A DNA stretch of 64,000 nt, taken from positions 195,065 through 259,064 of the forward strand of contig JAGFNQ010000953.1 in assembly GCA_024364735.1 (NCBI GenBank), written 5' to 3'. Source of the stretch: Boesenbergia rotunda (lineage: Eukaryota > Streptophyta > Magnoliopsida > Zingiberales > Zingiberaceae). The translations under genes and the position numbers were made by a program. Shown piece by piece: positions 1 through 11,266 of the stretch. The notes beneath the pieces were generated by a model. It was not told the DNA's origin. It ran no database searches and saw only the letters and a list, made by a program, of their open reading frames with translations. Within the stretch, counting starts at the first letter, position 1. Each line of letters opens with the position of its first letter.

Positions 1-4
1 ACAA

Positions 5-17
5 TGGTATCAGAGCC
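5..17 (+). other. Primer-binding site of element 1
   Basis: TGGTATCAGAGCC is the standard plant retrotransposon PBS complementary to the 3' end of initiator Met-tRNA. It lies one base after the terminal ACA of the off-window 5' LTR. Confidence 0.9.
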
Positions 18-1071
18 GTAAGGTTCTAAATAGCATGAAATTACTTCGCCGGAAAATCACGATTTTGTGTCGGCGGATTTCTTTCAAGTCGGTAAACTAA
101 TTGTTAGTGTTCCGAATCGACGATCCCACTCGGCCGTGTTGCACGCTAGTGATTAACCGCGTTCGTCGCAGTGAAAAATTCGCGGCGGCCGACGTCTGCA
201 TTGTAGTGGGCGGCCGAAAAGAAAGGAATAGACGGCGAAAAGCAAACTGAAAAAAAATAGGTGGAAAAAAACTCGAAATTTTTTTTTCCATGCAAACTTA
301 ATCCGTTGATATAAATTTTTTTTTTTTGCATGTTGTTTTTTTTGCTTCCATTAAATTAGCAATTTGCATGTTTTTTTGCTTCCATTAAATTAGCAAAGTT
401 AATCTGTTGATAATAAAAAAAAATTGTATGTTGTTTTTTTTACTTCCATTAAATTAGTTAGCTTTGTGCTTTAATTAAATATCTTATTGCTTGGTTGAAT
501 TGTATTAAAATTTGGCTATTGGTTATTGGAACTAGACCAATATTTGATTAAATGGATTGGATTTTAATTAGAATTAATTAAATCCGATTAAGTTGGTTCA
601 TTTCAACTGGAATTTAAATTATTAGTTGATTTAATCAGACCTACTTGATCCAACTATGTTTATGTCTAGTTCGAACCATTAGTTGGTTTAACTAAACCAA
701 ATTGATCCAATAAAATCAAGATCTAGTTCAAACCACTAGTTAATTTAATCAGATCAGTTTAATACAAACCAGAACCATTTTGTTTGGTTCGATCAATAGA
801 TTTGACTTTGAATTAAGTGAGCTAACGACTAAGATAAGTCATCCCTGTCCGATTAGATTAGTTCTAATGAGGATAATAGACCTAGACTAAGGATTTGATT
901 TCCTACTCGATCAGCCTAATATGTTAGTCAATAAAGTTCCCCAAATCAAAACAATTTGTTTTTCTTATCTGTTTATGACTCTGTGGGTTTATGCATAATT
1001 GTGAATTGAATTGAACCAGTTTTGTTACTGGTTTGTCGGTTCTGTACTGACATTGTGTATTTCAATTCCAG

Positions 1072-1710
1072 ATGCCGAGATTTATTACCACAATGACTCG
1101 TCGCGATGTGCGACGAAATGAGCTAAGGGAACAAATAGAGGAGATTGACTACCGCCCAAGTCTTGGAATCCAAGGGCATATGGGAAGACTTGATCGACTA
1201 TTTTGGAAACTCGAGCAGGAAGAGTTTCTAGTCCTAGATAACTACCGGATCGGGGCATTAATTCGTTCATTGCCGAGGCGTGGTGGAACAGCTGCAAGAT
1301 GTATCTGGGGATGCTTTGAGGGGCGTATCTCATATACCGAGCTGTGTACAGAACTACTTCGCCTAAATTTTTCGGAAGAAGATCTGGAAGAATCTGAGGA
1401 CGAACTAGAAGAGGATCCAGAAATGGATCCAATTGTAGAAATCGAGGAGGATCCTGAAGAATTCGAGATGGATCCAATTGAAGAATTCGAAGAGGATCCA
1501 GAGATGGATCCAATTGAAGAATTCGAGGAGGATCGTGAGGAATTCGAGATGGATCCAATTGAGGAAATCGAGGAGGATCCCATAGAATCTGTGGAGGATC
1601 TTGAAGTTGATGACCTACCTCTCATCAAGTCTGGGATGAAAGGGATATTATTTACCACCGTTTTAGTCTTTGTCCTAGTGGGAGTAGTACTAGCTTATCT
1701 TGTTTATTAA
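1072..1710 (+). CDS. Extra ORF upstream of gag: acidic-repeat protein with C-terminal membrane segment
   Basis: This intact 212-codon ORF lies between the PBS and gag, where copia elements normally carry only a leader. I do not recognise the family. Residues about 1-100 are basic then mixed; an RIGALIRSLP stretch faintly recalls gag capsid segments. Residues about 103-180 are imperfect acidic repeats of the type EEDPEMDPIEEFEEDP. The last 22 residues (191-212) are a hydrophobic stretch that would be a single tail anchor. The ATG is immediately preceded by TTTCAATTCCAG, which looks like a plant 3' splice site, so translation may follow removal of a leader intron. The ORF is open although the gag-pol behind it has many stops. 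That could mean constraint, or simply chance in a sequence with few stop-prone codons. A tail-anchored acidic protein is an inference from composition only. Confidence 0.55.
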   Translation: MPRFITTMTRRDVRRNELREQIEEIDYRPSLGIQGHMGRLDRLFWKLEQEEFLVLDNYRIGALIRSLPRRGGTAARCIWGCFEGRISYTELCTELLRLNFSEEDLEESEDELEEDPEMDPIVEIEEDPEEFEMDPIEEFEEDPEMDPIEEFEEDREEFEMDPIEEIEEDPIESVEDLEVDDLPLIKSGMKGILFTTVLVFVLVGVVLAYLVY

Positions 1711-2082
1711 AGTTTGTCTTTGTTACTGTTGTTATGTACAAACAGTTTCTGTTCATTTAGTGTTTTTTAAGAGTCATATAGTGGTACTGTCGTTATGTAC
1801 GAACAGTTTTATTTTATGCAAAGTTATGTTATGTGTTAACAAACTTGTTAATGATTAGTTCATTTCATTTAAATGATAAGTTCATTTATGATTAGTTCAT
1901 ATGATGGGATGTATGTAAAATAACTAATAATTGTTTATTAGATTGGATATACGGAGGATGAGTGGGAACGTAGTTACCACTTGATTTTGTAAACCAACTC
2001 TAATTTACAATGAGTTAGTTATTAGTTACATACATATGAGTTACACTAAATGACTAAATAATGTGTTTATTTATGTTAGATC
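1711..2082 (+). other. AT-rich spacer between extra ORF and gag
   Basis: No ORF is seen. It holds a short imperfect direct repeat containing GTTATGTACAAACAGTTT and GTTATGTACGAACAGTTT, at about 1731 and 1792. The gag start codon at 2083 is again preceded by an AG (GTTAGATC), so an alternative acceptor is possible. Confidence 0.4.
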
Positions 2083-2870
2083 ATGGCAACGAAGAACATA
2101 ATAGCTGAACTCAACAAAGGTGAAAAATTAAATGGGGACAACTACAAAATATGACACCTTAAGATACAGTATGTACTTGAGGAACAAGAAGTTCTCGAAG
2201 TTGTAAATCAATTTATGGTAGAACCTGCAGATGGTTCTACAGCCCAGCATAGACGTGATTTTGAGCCTATAAGGTATGGAAGAAAAAGGACTCCACTGCT
2301 AAGGGTATTTTGATTAGTTCAATGGTAGATGACCTGGTATATGAGTATGAGCCATTACCATCGGCTCATGTTGTCTAGGTTGCCCTGAGAGATAAATACA
2401 GTGGAGTTAGCTTAAGCAAGCTTCGTCAGCTGACAATCAAGTTTGACAGCTATAAGAAAAGCCCGAATGTCTCCATGACTCAACATCTGAGGGAAATGGG
2501 GAATATGATTCGAGAGCTGAAAACTGCTGGTCATGAGTTGACTGATGAACAACAGGTTCAAGCAGTTATTCGTTCCCTTCCTGATTCTTGGGAATCAATG
2601 AAACAGAACCTTACACATAGTGAAAGTATAAAGACTTTCATTGATGTCTCATGCCATGTTGAATTAGAGGCGGAGAGAATAGAATCCGCAAGGATTTCTG
2701 GACAAGCTTTTATAGCTGAGACTCTGGATCCAAGAATAAGAAAAGATGGTTCAAGAAAGGAAAGGGAAAGGGGAAAGGGAAAGGGAAAGAAGCTGCTGCT
2801 GCTGGGCAAGACCCAATCAAGAAGAATATTAAAGGAAAGAAATATGGACAGAAACCGAAGAGCAAGTTGA
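2083..2870 (+). pseudogene. gag: gag (capsid region) of element 1, disrupted
   Basis: The protein begins MATKNIIAELNKGEKLNGD and matches the N-terminus typical of plant copia gag of the UBN2/Retrotran_gag_2 type. That domain forms the capsid-like particle. The frame is hit by TGA at 2152-2154 (where related proteins carry Trp), by a frame change near 2268, and by TAG at 2376-2378 (again a Trp position). It then runs open from 2379 with the conserved segments MTQHLREMGNMIRELK and VQAVIRSLPDSW. A further frame change near 2720-2750 leads into the zinc-knuckle ORF that overlaps its end. This copy cannot make a full Gag. Confidence 0.85.
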
Positions 2871-4378
2871 CTTGCTATAACTGTGGCAAGAAAGGCCACT
2901 TTGCTCGGGAATGCACTGAGCCGAAAAAGGTAGATCCATATTTGTTTTCTATTCACGAGCATTATGTTGCTAGTTCAGTGCTGTTGGCTGATTCTTATCC
3001 TTTGTGGATTATAGATTCAGGAGCAACGAACCATATAGCTCGTGATCGAGCTACATACGTGGAGTACCGTCGAGTATCTGCTGGCAATAAGTGGATATAT
3101 GTGGGAAACAATGCAAGAATTGAAGTCAAAGGAATTGGCACTTGCAAGCTCAACCTACGTGGTGGACATACCTTGTTTCTGCATGATGTCCTTTATGCTC
3201 CTGAGATTCGACGGAATCTAGTTTTTGTAACTAGTCTTCTTGATTTGGGTTATTGCATAAATTTTTTCAGTCGTTGTGTGGAACTTCGTATTAACTCCGT
3301 GTTAATTGGATGTGGTTATGTAATGAATGGTTTCATGGTTCTTGATGTAGAACAAGATATTAATTCTGAAATTAATAGTTGTTTTTCAAACATTGCTCTT
3401 ACTAGTGATGCTAATATTAATGAGGAAGTTTGGCATGCTAGACTAGGACATATCGGACAAGAACAGATGAATAGATTAGCTAAGGAGGGGCTATTGGGCA
3501 CTAATGATAAGATTAACCTGTCCATATGTGAGCATTGTCTTGCTGGAAAAGCAACAAGGAAACCATTTGGTAAGGCTATTAGAGCTGATTCACCATTGCC
3601 ATTAATTCATTCGGATGTATGTGGTCCAATGAATGTGAAGGCTAGACATGGAGGTTCCTATTTCGTTACATTTATTGATGACTTCACACGTTACGGTCAT
3701 GTGTATTTGATTTCTCATAAATATGAAGTATTAGATTGCTTCAAACGTTATTTGAACGAAGTTGAGAATCAATTGGATCGTAAGGTTAAAACCTTACGCA
3801 CTGACCGTGGAGGTGAATATTTGTCTGATCAGTTTAAGACAATATGTTGCGAGAAAGGGATTATTAGACAGCTAATGATCCCTGGAACTCCACAGCAAAA
3901 TGGGGTTGCTGAAAGAAGAAATAGAACTCTTCTAGATATGGTTAGGTCTATGATGGCTCAAGCTAATTTACCTATTTCCTATTGGGGAAATGCATTATTA
4001 GCTGCTACCTATATACTTAACCGAGTGTCTTCTAAGTCTATTCCATCTACACCATATGAACGTTGGACAGGCAGAAAATCAGATTTGAGTAATTTGAGAC
4101 CCTGGGGGTCAGCTGCCTACGTTCATGATAAGACTCACAAATATGGAAAACTAGGACCAAGGGGTAAACAGTGTATCATTGTAAGGTATTCTGATACCTC
4201 TAAGGGTTATATTTTTATTGGTGAGCAACAAGATGGAACCATCTCTGAAATAGAATCAAGAGATGCGATTTTTCTCGAAACTGAGTTCCCAACAAGAGGT
4301 GAAGTTGATAAATCGATTCCTCTATTTGCTATAGAGGAGGAGGATATTGTTCCTTTATCAACAAATCAGGAATCATAG
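2867..4378 (+). pseudogene. pol: Zinc knuckle, aspartic protease and integrase part of copia pol (element 1)
   Basis: This is a 503-codon open stretch. Domains in order: a CCHC zinc knuckle at residues 3-16 (CYNCGKKGHFAREC, the gag C-terminus); an aspartic protease with DSGA at D50; a GAG-pre-integrase segment with the HARLGH motif near residue 190; and the integrase core. The DD35E triad is intact at D250, D313 and E349 (HSDVCGP, RTDRGGEY, AERRNR). The integrase cuts host DNA and inserts the element cDNA, and the protease matures Gag-Pol. The frame ends in a TAG at 4376-4378 and a second stop near 4445 before the reverse transcriptase, in the same frame, resumes. It is therefore a truncated polyprotein. 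Confidence 0.9.
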
Positions 4379-5557
4379 GAGAACTCTGAATCTAGTCTAC
4401 CCAGTGAGAGTTATTTGCCAATGAATGAATCAATTTCAGTTTCTTAACAGTCAGACCTGCGGAGGAGTAATCACAAGATTATTCCTAAAAGAAGGTTTGA
4501 CATTGAGAATGAGGCATTAATGATTCTCCCTATTGACGATGAGGAACCTCGAACGATTGAGGAAGCATTGAGATGCTCAGTTAAAGAAAAATGGAGAATT
4601 GCAATGGATGAAGAAATGGAGTCTATGAGAAAGAATCATGTTTGGGATTTAGTCGATCTTCCTCCGGGCCGAAGGGCTATTGGGAATAAGTGGATTCTCA
4701 AAATCAAGAGGAAGGCAGATGGATCGATTAATAGATACAAAGCTCATCTGGTTGCAAAAGGATATACCCAAATGGAGGGTATTGATTTTGAAGAGATATT
4801 TTCCCCTGTTGTGAAGTTTGTGTCAATACGTGTCATTTTAGCTATAGTAGCACATTATGACTTGGAATTACATCAGATAGATATAAAAATGGCTTTCCTT
4901 AATGGTAATCTTGACGAGGAAATCTATATGGTACAGCCAGAAGGTTATATTGCTGAAGGCCAAGAGGATAAAGTATGTAGACTTAAAAAGTCTATATATG
5001 GGCTAAAGCAAGCGTCGAAACAATGGAACATAAGATTTAATGAAGTCATTTTATCTTATGATTTCGAAATGATCAATGAGGATCATTGTGTATACCTCAA
5101 GGAGGATAAAGGAAAGATTGTCATATTATCAATATATGTTGATGATATGCTAATAGCTGGAAATCACATACAATTTGTGATAGAAATCAAATCGTGGCTT
5201 TCATCACAATTTGACATAATAGATATGGGATAAGACGAATACATCTTAGGAGTTAAGATCATTAGAGATCGATCAAAAAGACTTTTGGGTTTGTCTCAAG
5301 AAGCTTATATTTCTAAGATGTTACAACACTTCAATATGTCAAACTGCAACATTGAACAAACTCCTGTAGCGAAAGACACTGTTCTGAGCAAAAGTATGTA
5401 TCCCAAGACTCCTAATGAAATAGCCGAAATGAAGAAAATATCATATGCCAGTGCCATTGGTAGTTTAATGTACACTATGTTGTGTACACGTCCTGATATC
5501 AGCTATGCTGTTGGCTTGGTTAGCCGTTTCCAGTCAAACCCAGGATCGAGACACTAG
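4379..5557 (+). pseudogene. pol: Reverse transcriptase region of copia pol (element 1), with in-frame stops
   Basis: It reads in the same frame as the integrase segment. Copia RT motifs are visible: the W..AM.EE entry segment, KARLVAKGY-like RYKAHLVAKGYTQ, HQIDIKMAFLNG, YGLKQASKQW and the catalytic YVDDM. A TAA at 5231-5233 breaks it just before the expected LGVKI segment. The frame then reopens at 5285 through IGSLMYTMLCTRPDISYAVG and ends at a TAG at 5555-5557, where related proteins have Trp before KAVKRI. The enzyme would copy element RNA into DNA, but the stops make this copy inactive. Confidence 0.88.
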
Positions 5558-6109
5558 AAGGCAGTAAAGAGAATATTCAGATATCTCAAAGGGACGGCAG
5601 ATTATTGTCTCTGCTTCTAAAGATCAAAGTTGAGCCTGAAGGGCTACACAGATGCAGATTGGGCAGGAGACCTTGATGACAGAAAATCCACATCGGGTTA
5701 TGTATTCTTGCTGAATGGTGGCGCCATCTCATAGAATAGCAAGAAACAGGCTTGTGTAGCGCTGTCGACAATGGAAGCCGAATATGTGGCTTGTGCAACG
5801 GCTATACAAGAAGCTGTCTGGTTAAGAAGGTTCCTGAAGCATTTGAAGATTGCTGAGGATAGTGGGAGTCCCATTACATTGTATTGTGACAATCAAGCTG
5901 CAATAGCTTTTTCCAAGGATCCCAAATATCACAGTAAAGGCAAGCATATAGAAATTAAGTATAATTATGTAAGGGATATTGTGGACAAAAGAAAGGTAGT
6001 CCTTGAGTATATTCTTACCCGTGCTATGCTTGCAGATCCTTTTACTAAGCTATTGACTAAAGAGTCATTTCTTGGTTTTGTGAAGTCTTTGGGACTTCGT
6101 AAAATGTAA
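5558..6109 (+). pseudogene. pol: RNase H domain of copia pol (element 1), damaged
   Basis: Before 5771 the segments [16 protein letters not shown] and VALSTMEAEY are readable. They include a stop at a Trp position (TCA TAG AAT) near 5731 and a local frame change near 5620-5640. From 5771 a 112-codon open stretch carries the rest of RNase H: YCDNQAAI, the HSKGKHIEIKY segment and a conserved ADPFTK tail. It ends at a natural-looking TAA at 6107-6109. RNase H removes the RNA template during cDNA synthesis. Confidence 0.85.
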
Positions 6110-7234
6110 CACATTGTAAAACAATCAAATATATGAAAGTGCCATGATTTATTCAGTGTATATTGGTGTTATATTTTGGATAAAGTCTCGATAAGCATGT
6201 TGGCAGGTTGAGATTGGTCCACTCACATGGACAATCATCTCTATTTGTTGAGTATAAATAGAGGTAAGACTATTACTTATGGGATAGCTTATGTAGCTAT
6301 AAATAGAGACATACTCATAAGTTGGAGTCGCCTTGATTTTGTATCAAGATGAGATCATTTATGTAATGATCGGAGTAAATGAACTAACCATTTATTGAAT
6401 CTGCTTATAGCCAGATAGGAATTCATAAGTTGAATTCAGGATTAGATATTAGGTATGTTTATATCAAATCTGTACGATGTTAATTTTGAAAAAACATGCA
6501 CTCTTTTGTTAAAAGAGAAAAATATCGTAGCATGTGATTCATACCACATGTGCTATAGCAACAATAAGGGTAGTAGGAGAATGAATCCCTGCTTCTCTAC
6601 TATGTGAGACCCTTGAGATTATAAGTTAATCTCAGATTTACCCTATGTGACTATTTAGCTGTCTGCTTGAAATTTTAATCAGTGTCTGCTACCTTAGCAT
6701 GTATCCTATTGGCTATGGATGATTCGGTCTATGGAGCATAACTAGGAAAGCAACTGATTAAAATGAATAGATTCAAGCTAAATAGGAAGACTAAGAGAGA
6801 TTTACATTATTGACACTTATTCACTGGTCGACCAATTACATTTTTTTGTTGAGTACTTAAAATGTGATTGTGAATAATTGTATTGAATGGAAACATTGAA
6901 CATGCTCTTGACTTAATGGTCATTACGAGGGATTAGAGATGTTCATATTGATGTAAATGATTTAGTCTGGGTTAAAAGCAAGTGATTGATGTCTCTGATT
7001 CTTGTGATAGAGCGACTAAGTAAAGTGTAACAACTTTCTTGGTATTGATCACTCAGAGAACAGCTAAGTTAAGTGTCACAACTTTCTTAGCAATGATTGC
7101 TCAGTATGCTTGCTGTCGCACGAATCATTTTCCCTAAAGTATGAATTGGATGATCTATTAGTCTATGTGACTATATGGTCTTTGTGACTTGATTCTTGTA
7201 TTGTCTATGTGACTTGACTTGTATGAGTGGGAGA
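6110..7234 (+). other. 3' untranslated interior of element 1 with polypurine tract
   Basis: AT-rich, with no credible ORF. Short related phrases recur, such as CAACTTTCTTGGTATTGATC and CAACTTTCTTAGCAATGAT near 7030-7100. The polypurine tract GTGGGAGA at 7227-7234 directly abuts the LTR start TGTTAGAAG and primes plus-strand synthesis. Confidence 0.7.
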
Positions 7235-7591
7235 TGTTAGAAGTGGGCAACGTGTGTAGTAACTGCACACGTTGCCAGGGAGTGGGGCTTGTTGCCCCTC
7301 TCTCTCCACTACTTCTACCCCTTATCCTCTCCTATATAAGGAGGGGGTAAGGGCTTCATTCAAGTGCAAGTGTGAGTGAAGAGGCATTTGAAATTCGAGA
7401 AGTGCACATCCAAAGCGTTCGAGGGATTTGGTTCGTGATACCGAGAGGGGAAGAGCTTTCCGATTCCGTGATCGCTCTTCCGACGACAAGCACGAAGAAC
7501 AGCGAAGGACGCGTTGAATCCACTGTAAGTGTTTACCGTTTTATAATTTCATAGATTCGTTTATGATTTCGTGCTTAGATTAACATGCACA
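7235..7591 (+). repeat. 3' LTR of element 1
   Basis: It begins TGTTAGAAG after the purine tract and contains a TATA box at 7333-7339. The end is set at ATGCACA (7591), agreeing with the ACA that precedes the PBS at position 1. The right boundary is uncertain by some tens of bases because the other LTR is outside the window. Length is about 357 bp. Confidence 0.7.
7333..7339 (+). promoter_or_regulatory. TATA box in 3' LTR of element 1
   Basis: TATATAA within CTCCTATATAAGGAGG, in the expected mid-LTR position. In the lost 5' LTR the same site would drive element transcription. Confidence 0.55.
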
Positions 7592-8075
7592 CCATGTCAA
7601 AACTGTCAAACATAACTGTTAAGATAAAGTAAAAGAAAATTTAATGCATAATGAAGAATATAAATTTTTTTTTACCATATTTACTAACATAAATGTGAGA
7701 GTGCCCAACAAAATACTAAGATGTCACCTACAATGGCCTATAGGCAAAAATATAGTACATTAACAAATAAAATATATAATTTTAAAAATAAGATGGTATA
7801 TAAACAATTAATTGCACTGTGAATTTTGTAAATTCACAGATAAAGAGAACTAGATATGGTTCTTTTAATGCAAAACTCTATGCTTTTCTTTTTAATTAGA
7901 TAAAAAAATAAATAAATTTGAGAGTTCATATAACCAATACTGCACTAGAGACTCATTTTTTAGTCAAGGAAAACAAAATTGTGTGTTGTTTGATCACATA
8001 TATGAAACCCAAACTAAGAGACTAGGTGAATCAAACAACCAAAGTTATCAATACTAAGGCAATATTTGCTGAGAG
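7592..8075. other. AT-rich spacer, no gene seen
   Basis: No ORF with family resemblance, no TIR and no tandem repeat was recognised. Confidence 0.6.
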
Positions 8076-8244
8076 GTAATTAGTCTTGTAATATAATCAT
8101 GATTACATTACAAGATTGATTATTTTGTTTGGTACAGTTTTGAAACTGTAATGTAATGTAATATGTATTACAAAAGCTAGTTAAAGTTTTGTAATCTGGA
8201 TTACAAGCCCAATAACATATAATTTGAATTACAGGGCTAATTAC
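8076..8244. mobile_element. MITE-like inverted-repeat element
   Basis: Left arm GTAATTAGTCTTGTAAT (8076-8092) and the reverse complement of the right arm GTAATTAGCCCTGTAAT (8228-8244) agree at 15 of 17 positions. The AT-rich core holds further TGTAAT and ATTACA words. The size of about 170 bp suits a miniature inverted-repeat element. No clear target duplication was found, so the superfamily is open. Confidence 0.45.
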
Positions 8245-9036
8245 ATAACAAGCTGTATCACATTATCCCTAATCAAATGTAGTCTAAAAATACAAACATA
8301 TCCTATCAAAATCATGCACTATAAACTTGAACCAAATTAATGGAATCATAGAACAAAAGGCAAACAAAGAAAGTTAAAATAATTAGTATGACTCTTTAAT
8401 TTCCAGCAATAAATACAATGTGTAGGTTCCATAATAGCTACCAAACTATATAAAAGAGGCATCGAGTAAGCTAAGTTCACCATCTCTTATAAAAAAAACT
8501 AACCTCTTTTGTTAGAATCAATGTCAGGTGCTTGATTATCAACTATTCTTTTCAATCCGGAGTCTATCTAATAACCAGGGAGTATGAATATAATGAAAAA
8601 AAAGAGTTGACTATCTTGACAAGTAATACAATAAAGAAAAACATGATTCTACCTTTCTTCCTAAGAAGCCTGAAGTGGCAGAATACTTTTACACAATCCA
8701 TATATTTGACATGATCATTCAATACTTTTACAAGAACATGAAAAGAATATACAGAAAGCATGTTTATCAAGTTAATGTATTTCTCGGTACAAGATGTATA
8801 TATGCATAGCATGTTTATTTGCAAGTAACTTATACAACTCAATACATAAAACTCAGTAAACCTCATTCACCCCACAGTTAGTTTTTTTAATAAAAACATA
8901 TGCACCAGCTCTTTCTTTGACTTCTACTTTAGGTTTTATGTCCTGGGACATAATTGATTCATATCACGATTCGCCGGAACAGTCGCGGAAATCATCGTGG
9001 ACTCTACCGTTCCAGTTCCAATCTTAAGTCGCGGAG

Positions 9037-9040
<4 letters not shown>
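8245..9040. other. AT-rich spacer, no gene seen
   Basis: Contains only short chance ORFs. A somewhat GC-richer patch at 8970-9040 precedes the TA tract, and I see no homology in it. Confidence 0.5.

Positions 9041-9112
<72 letters not shown>
9041..9112. repeat. (TA)n microsatellite, about 36 units
   Basis: An uninterrupted TA run. Apparent ORFs of alternating Ile and Tyr across it on both strands are artefacts. Confidence 0.97.
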
Positions 9113-9116
<4 letters not shown>

Positions 9117-9940
9117 CTTTTTTTCATTTAAAATTCTATTTAAATAAGTTATCAAATTGATAATACTATAATTAATTTGTTAATAATAATACTATTAATT
9201 TGATAAATAATAAATTAATTAAAATAAATAAATATAAATATATAAAATTTATTTAGGATTTTTTAAAATTAATTAAATTTTATAAAATATTTTTAGGGGA
9301 GAATTTCATTAAACTTTATTAAATTATCTTTAATTAAATTGAAAATTAATTTGATTTATTAATATATAGTTTATATTAAACCTAAGGTCTCAGCTTCTCT
9401 TCCCTCTACGTCCAACCGCTTCTTTTCCCTCTACGCATAGCGATGTCGGACTTCGCTTTGCTAGTGAGTAGTCGACGGAATCATCACTGAACAGTCGCAA
9501 ATAATTTACCAATTTGTTTTCCTCCTTCCCTGCTCACCTCATTCTTTCCCATCGCGAGCAACTGGAGAATCATCTCCGCCAACAGCTTGCCACCGTCGGA
9601 GAAAGGGCTACAAGCCACTGTCGTTCTGTTCAGGCCATTCCGATCCATTCATTTGCTGTTATAACACCTGAGAACGCCGTTTCAATGCAAGCCACGTTAT
9701 TCGCCAAAACTTTGGAACGACGTGAGGCGTTCCCTTGCCGAAACGCCCGTTCCGGCCATTCCACGTCTGTTCCGACGAACCATGATTCATATTCAACAAA
9801 TACCAAATTAGCAATGCTATGTTTAGGTATATATTATTTGGTATTCTTTGAAAATTTACTAAACATATCCGTCAAAAAGCGGGAGCAACAATAATAATCG
9901 GGAAATTGAGTAAAAACGCAATTTATGCAAGAAAAGAGTC
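9113..9940. other. Spacer: AT-rich, then a GC-richer stretch with a 126-codon unassigned ORF
   Basis: 9113-9380 is very AT-rich. 9380-9800 changes to mixed composition and contains an open frame 9514-9894 (+). Its sequence (start MFSSFPAHLILSHREQ) I do not recognise. It shows no domain, repeat or signal peptide, so it may be a chance ORF or an exon remnant. It ends just before the CACTA terminus. Confidence 0.35.
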
Positions 9941-10400
9941 CACTACAAAAAATATTAGCTTTACCGACGGAATTCCGTTGGTATTGACCCTTTCCGATGG
10001 AAAAAAATGTCGAAATATTAATTGTCGGAATAATATTTTTGACGGAAATATTAGTCCGTCGGTAAATAAAATTTACCGACAGGAAATTCTGTCAGTAATC
10101 ACTGACGGAATTTACTATTTCCGTCGAAAAAATGGCAAACGCGGGAGATACATTATCGACGGAAACAATGTTTCCGTCGAAAAATACAGACGAAAATAGT
10201 GTTTTCGTCGGTGAATACCATTTTTCGACGAAAACACTGTATCCGTCGGTATTTTCCGACGAAAACAGGGAATTCCGTCGGTAATAACCAACGAAATTCC
10301 TTGTTTCCGTTGGAAAATATCGCAATTATGCTAGGGTGGTGTCGATACATTACCGACGGAACCCCTGTTTCCATCGGTATTCCGTCAGGAATTCAAAAAA
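9941..10400. repeat. CACTA terminal and subterminal repeats
   Basis: After the CACTA terminus, both orientations of CGACGGAA / TTCCGTCG recur roughly every 20-40 bp, with variants such as TTTCCGTCG and CCGTCGGT. In CACTA elements such subterminal arrays bind the element-encoded protein and mark the end for cutting. Confidence 0.85.
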
Positions 10401-11266
10401 AAATTACCAGGTTATTTTTATTTTCTTTAGTCCAATAATATACATTTACAAGATAAACAATATACAAACATTCACAAACTAACATTACAAACATACAATC
10501 ACAATACATTCACATTTTCACATTTGACAAACAAAATATAATCTTTCACAAACAAACATTACAAACATTAACAATATAATCGAAGATACGATAATTCAAA
10601 CATTACAAACATTACAACAATATCAATATCAATAATCCAAGATAGCATCATCCAAGATACCATAATCCAAATAATCCAAGATACCATCACAAACATTACA
10701 AACATACAACATTACAACAATATCAATATCAATATAATGATTAACATACCATATCAATATCCAAATATCAATATATCAAAAGTACAAATATCAATATTCA
10801 AATTCAAATATTTAACATACCATAATCCAAGATAATAGAACATCCCTATATTTGAAAATCTTGCAAGAAAAAAAATGTTACGATAATGATTAAGTAATAA
10901 CATAAAATGACTTAACTGCATGAGAATTTACAAAATTATCATACTAGAGATGAAGTAATAAAACAAAATGTAAAGGTAGATAGGATAAAACAAAATGACT
11001 CAACTGCAGCATTCAAAGGTTGTTTCCTGTGTATTATTTATTTTATCATTTTGTGCTCAATATATAAAGGTCCTAAATACAATTCCTTTTAGAATATTAA
11101 GTGTGGTAAATATATAGACACTATGTTAAGTTAGACAAATACTGACTATAAAATTGATAATTATAAAATGATAACTATAAACTTTATCTAAAATATAAAA
11201 CAGTAATATATGAATAACAAATTTTAATAACTGGATATATATATGATGAATATGATAAGGATGTCT
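10401..11266. other. CACTA interior, low-complexity AT-rich
   Basis: Short words such as ACAAACATTACAAACAT and CAATATCAATATC recur irregularly. There is no ORF of interest. Confidence 0.55.

Larger units (their letters stand above)
1..7591 (+). mobile_element. Ty1/copia LTR retrotransposon (element 1), 5' LTR outside window, degenerate
   Basis: The window opens on the last bases of a 5' LTR (ACA) followed by a PBS. Then come an extra ORF, gag, protease, integrase, reverse transcriptase and RNase H in copia order, a purine tract and a 3' LTR. The order integrase before reverse transcriptase makes this copia rather than gypsy. The coding part is broken by several nonsense codons and frameshifts, so the copy is not autonomous. 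The 3' end is placed at 7591 because the 5' LTR also ends in ACA, but no target-site duplication can be checked as the left LTR is missing. Confidence 0.9.

Noticed and set aside
1242..1658. Minus-strand Ser-rich ORF opposite the acidic ORF
   Set aside because: It is an antisense artefact of the GAGGATCC-rich repeat. The plus-strand frame has the membrane segment and sensible composition.
8936..9160. ORFs of alternating Ile-Tyr on both strands
   Set aside because: They are translation of the (TA)n microsatellite.
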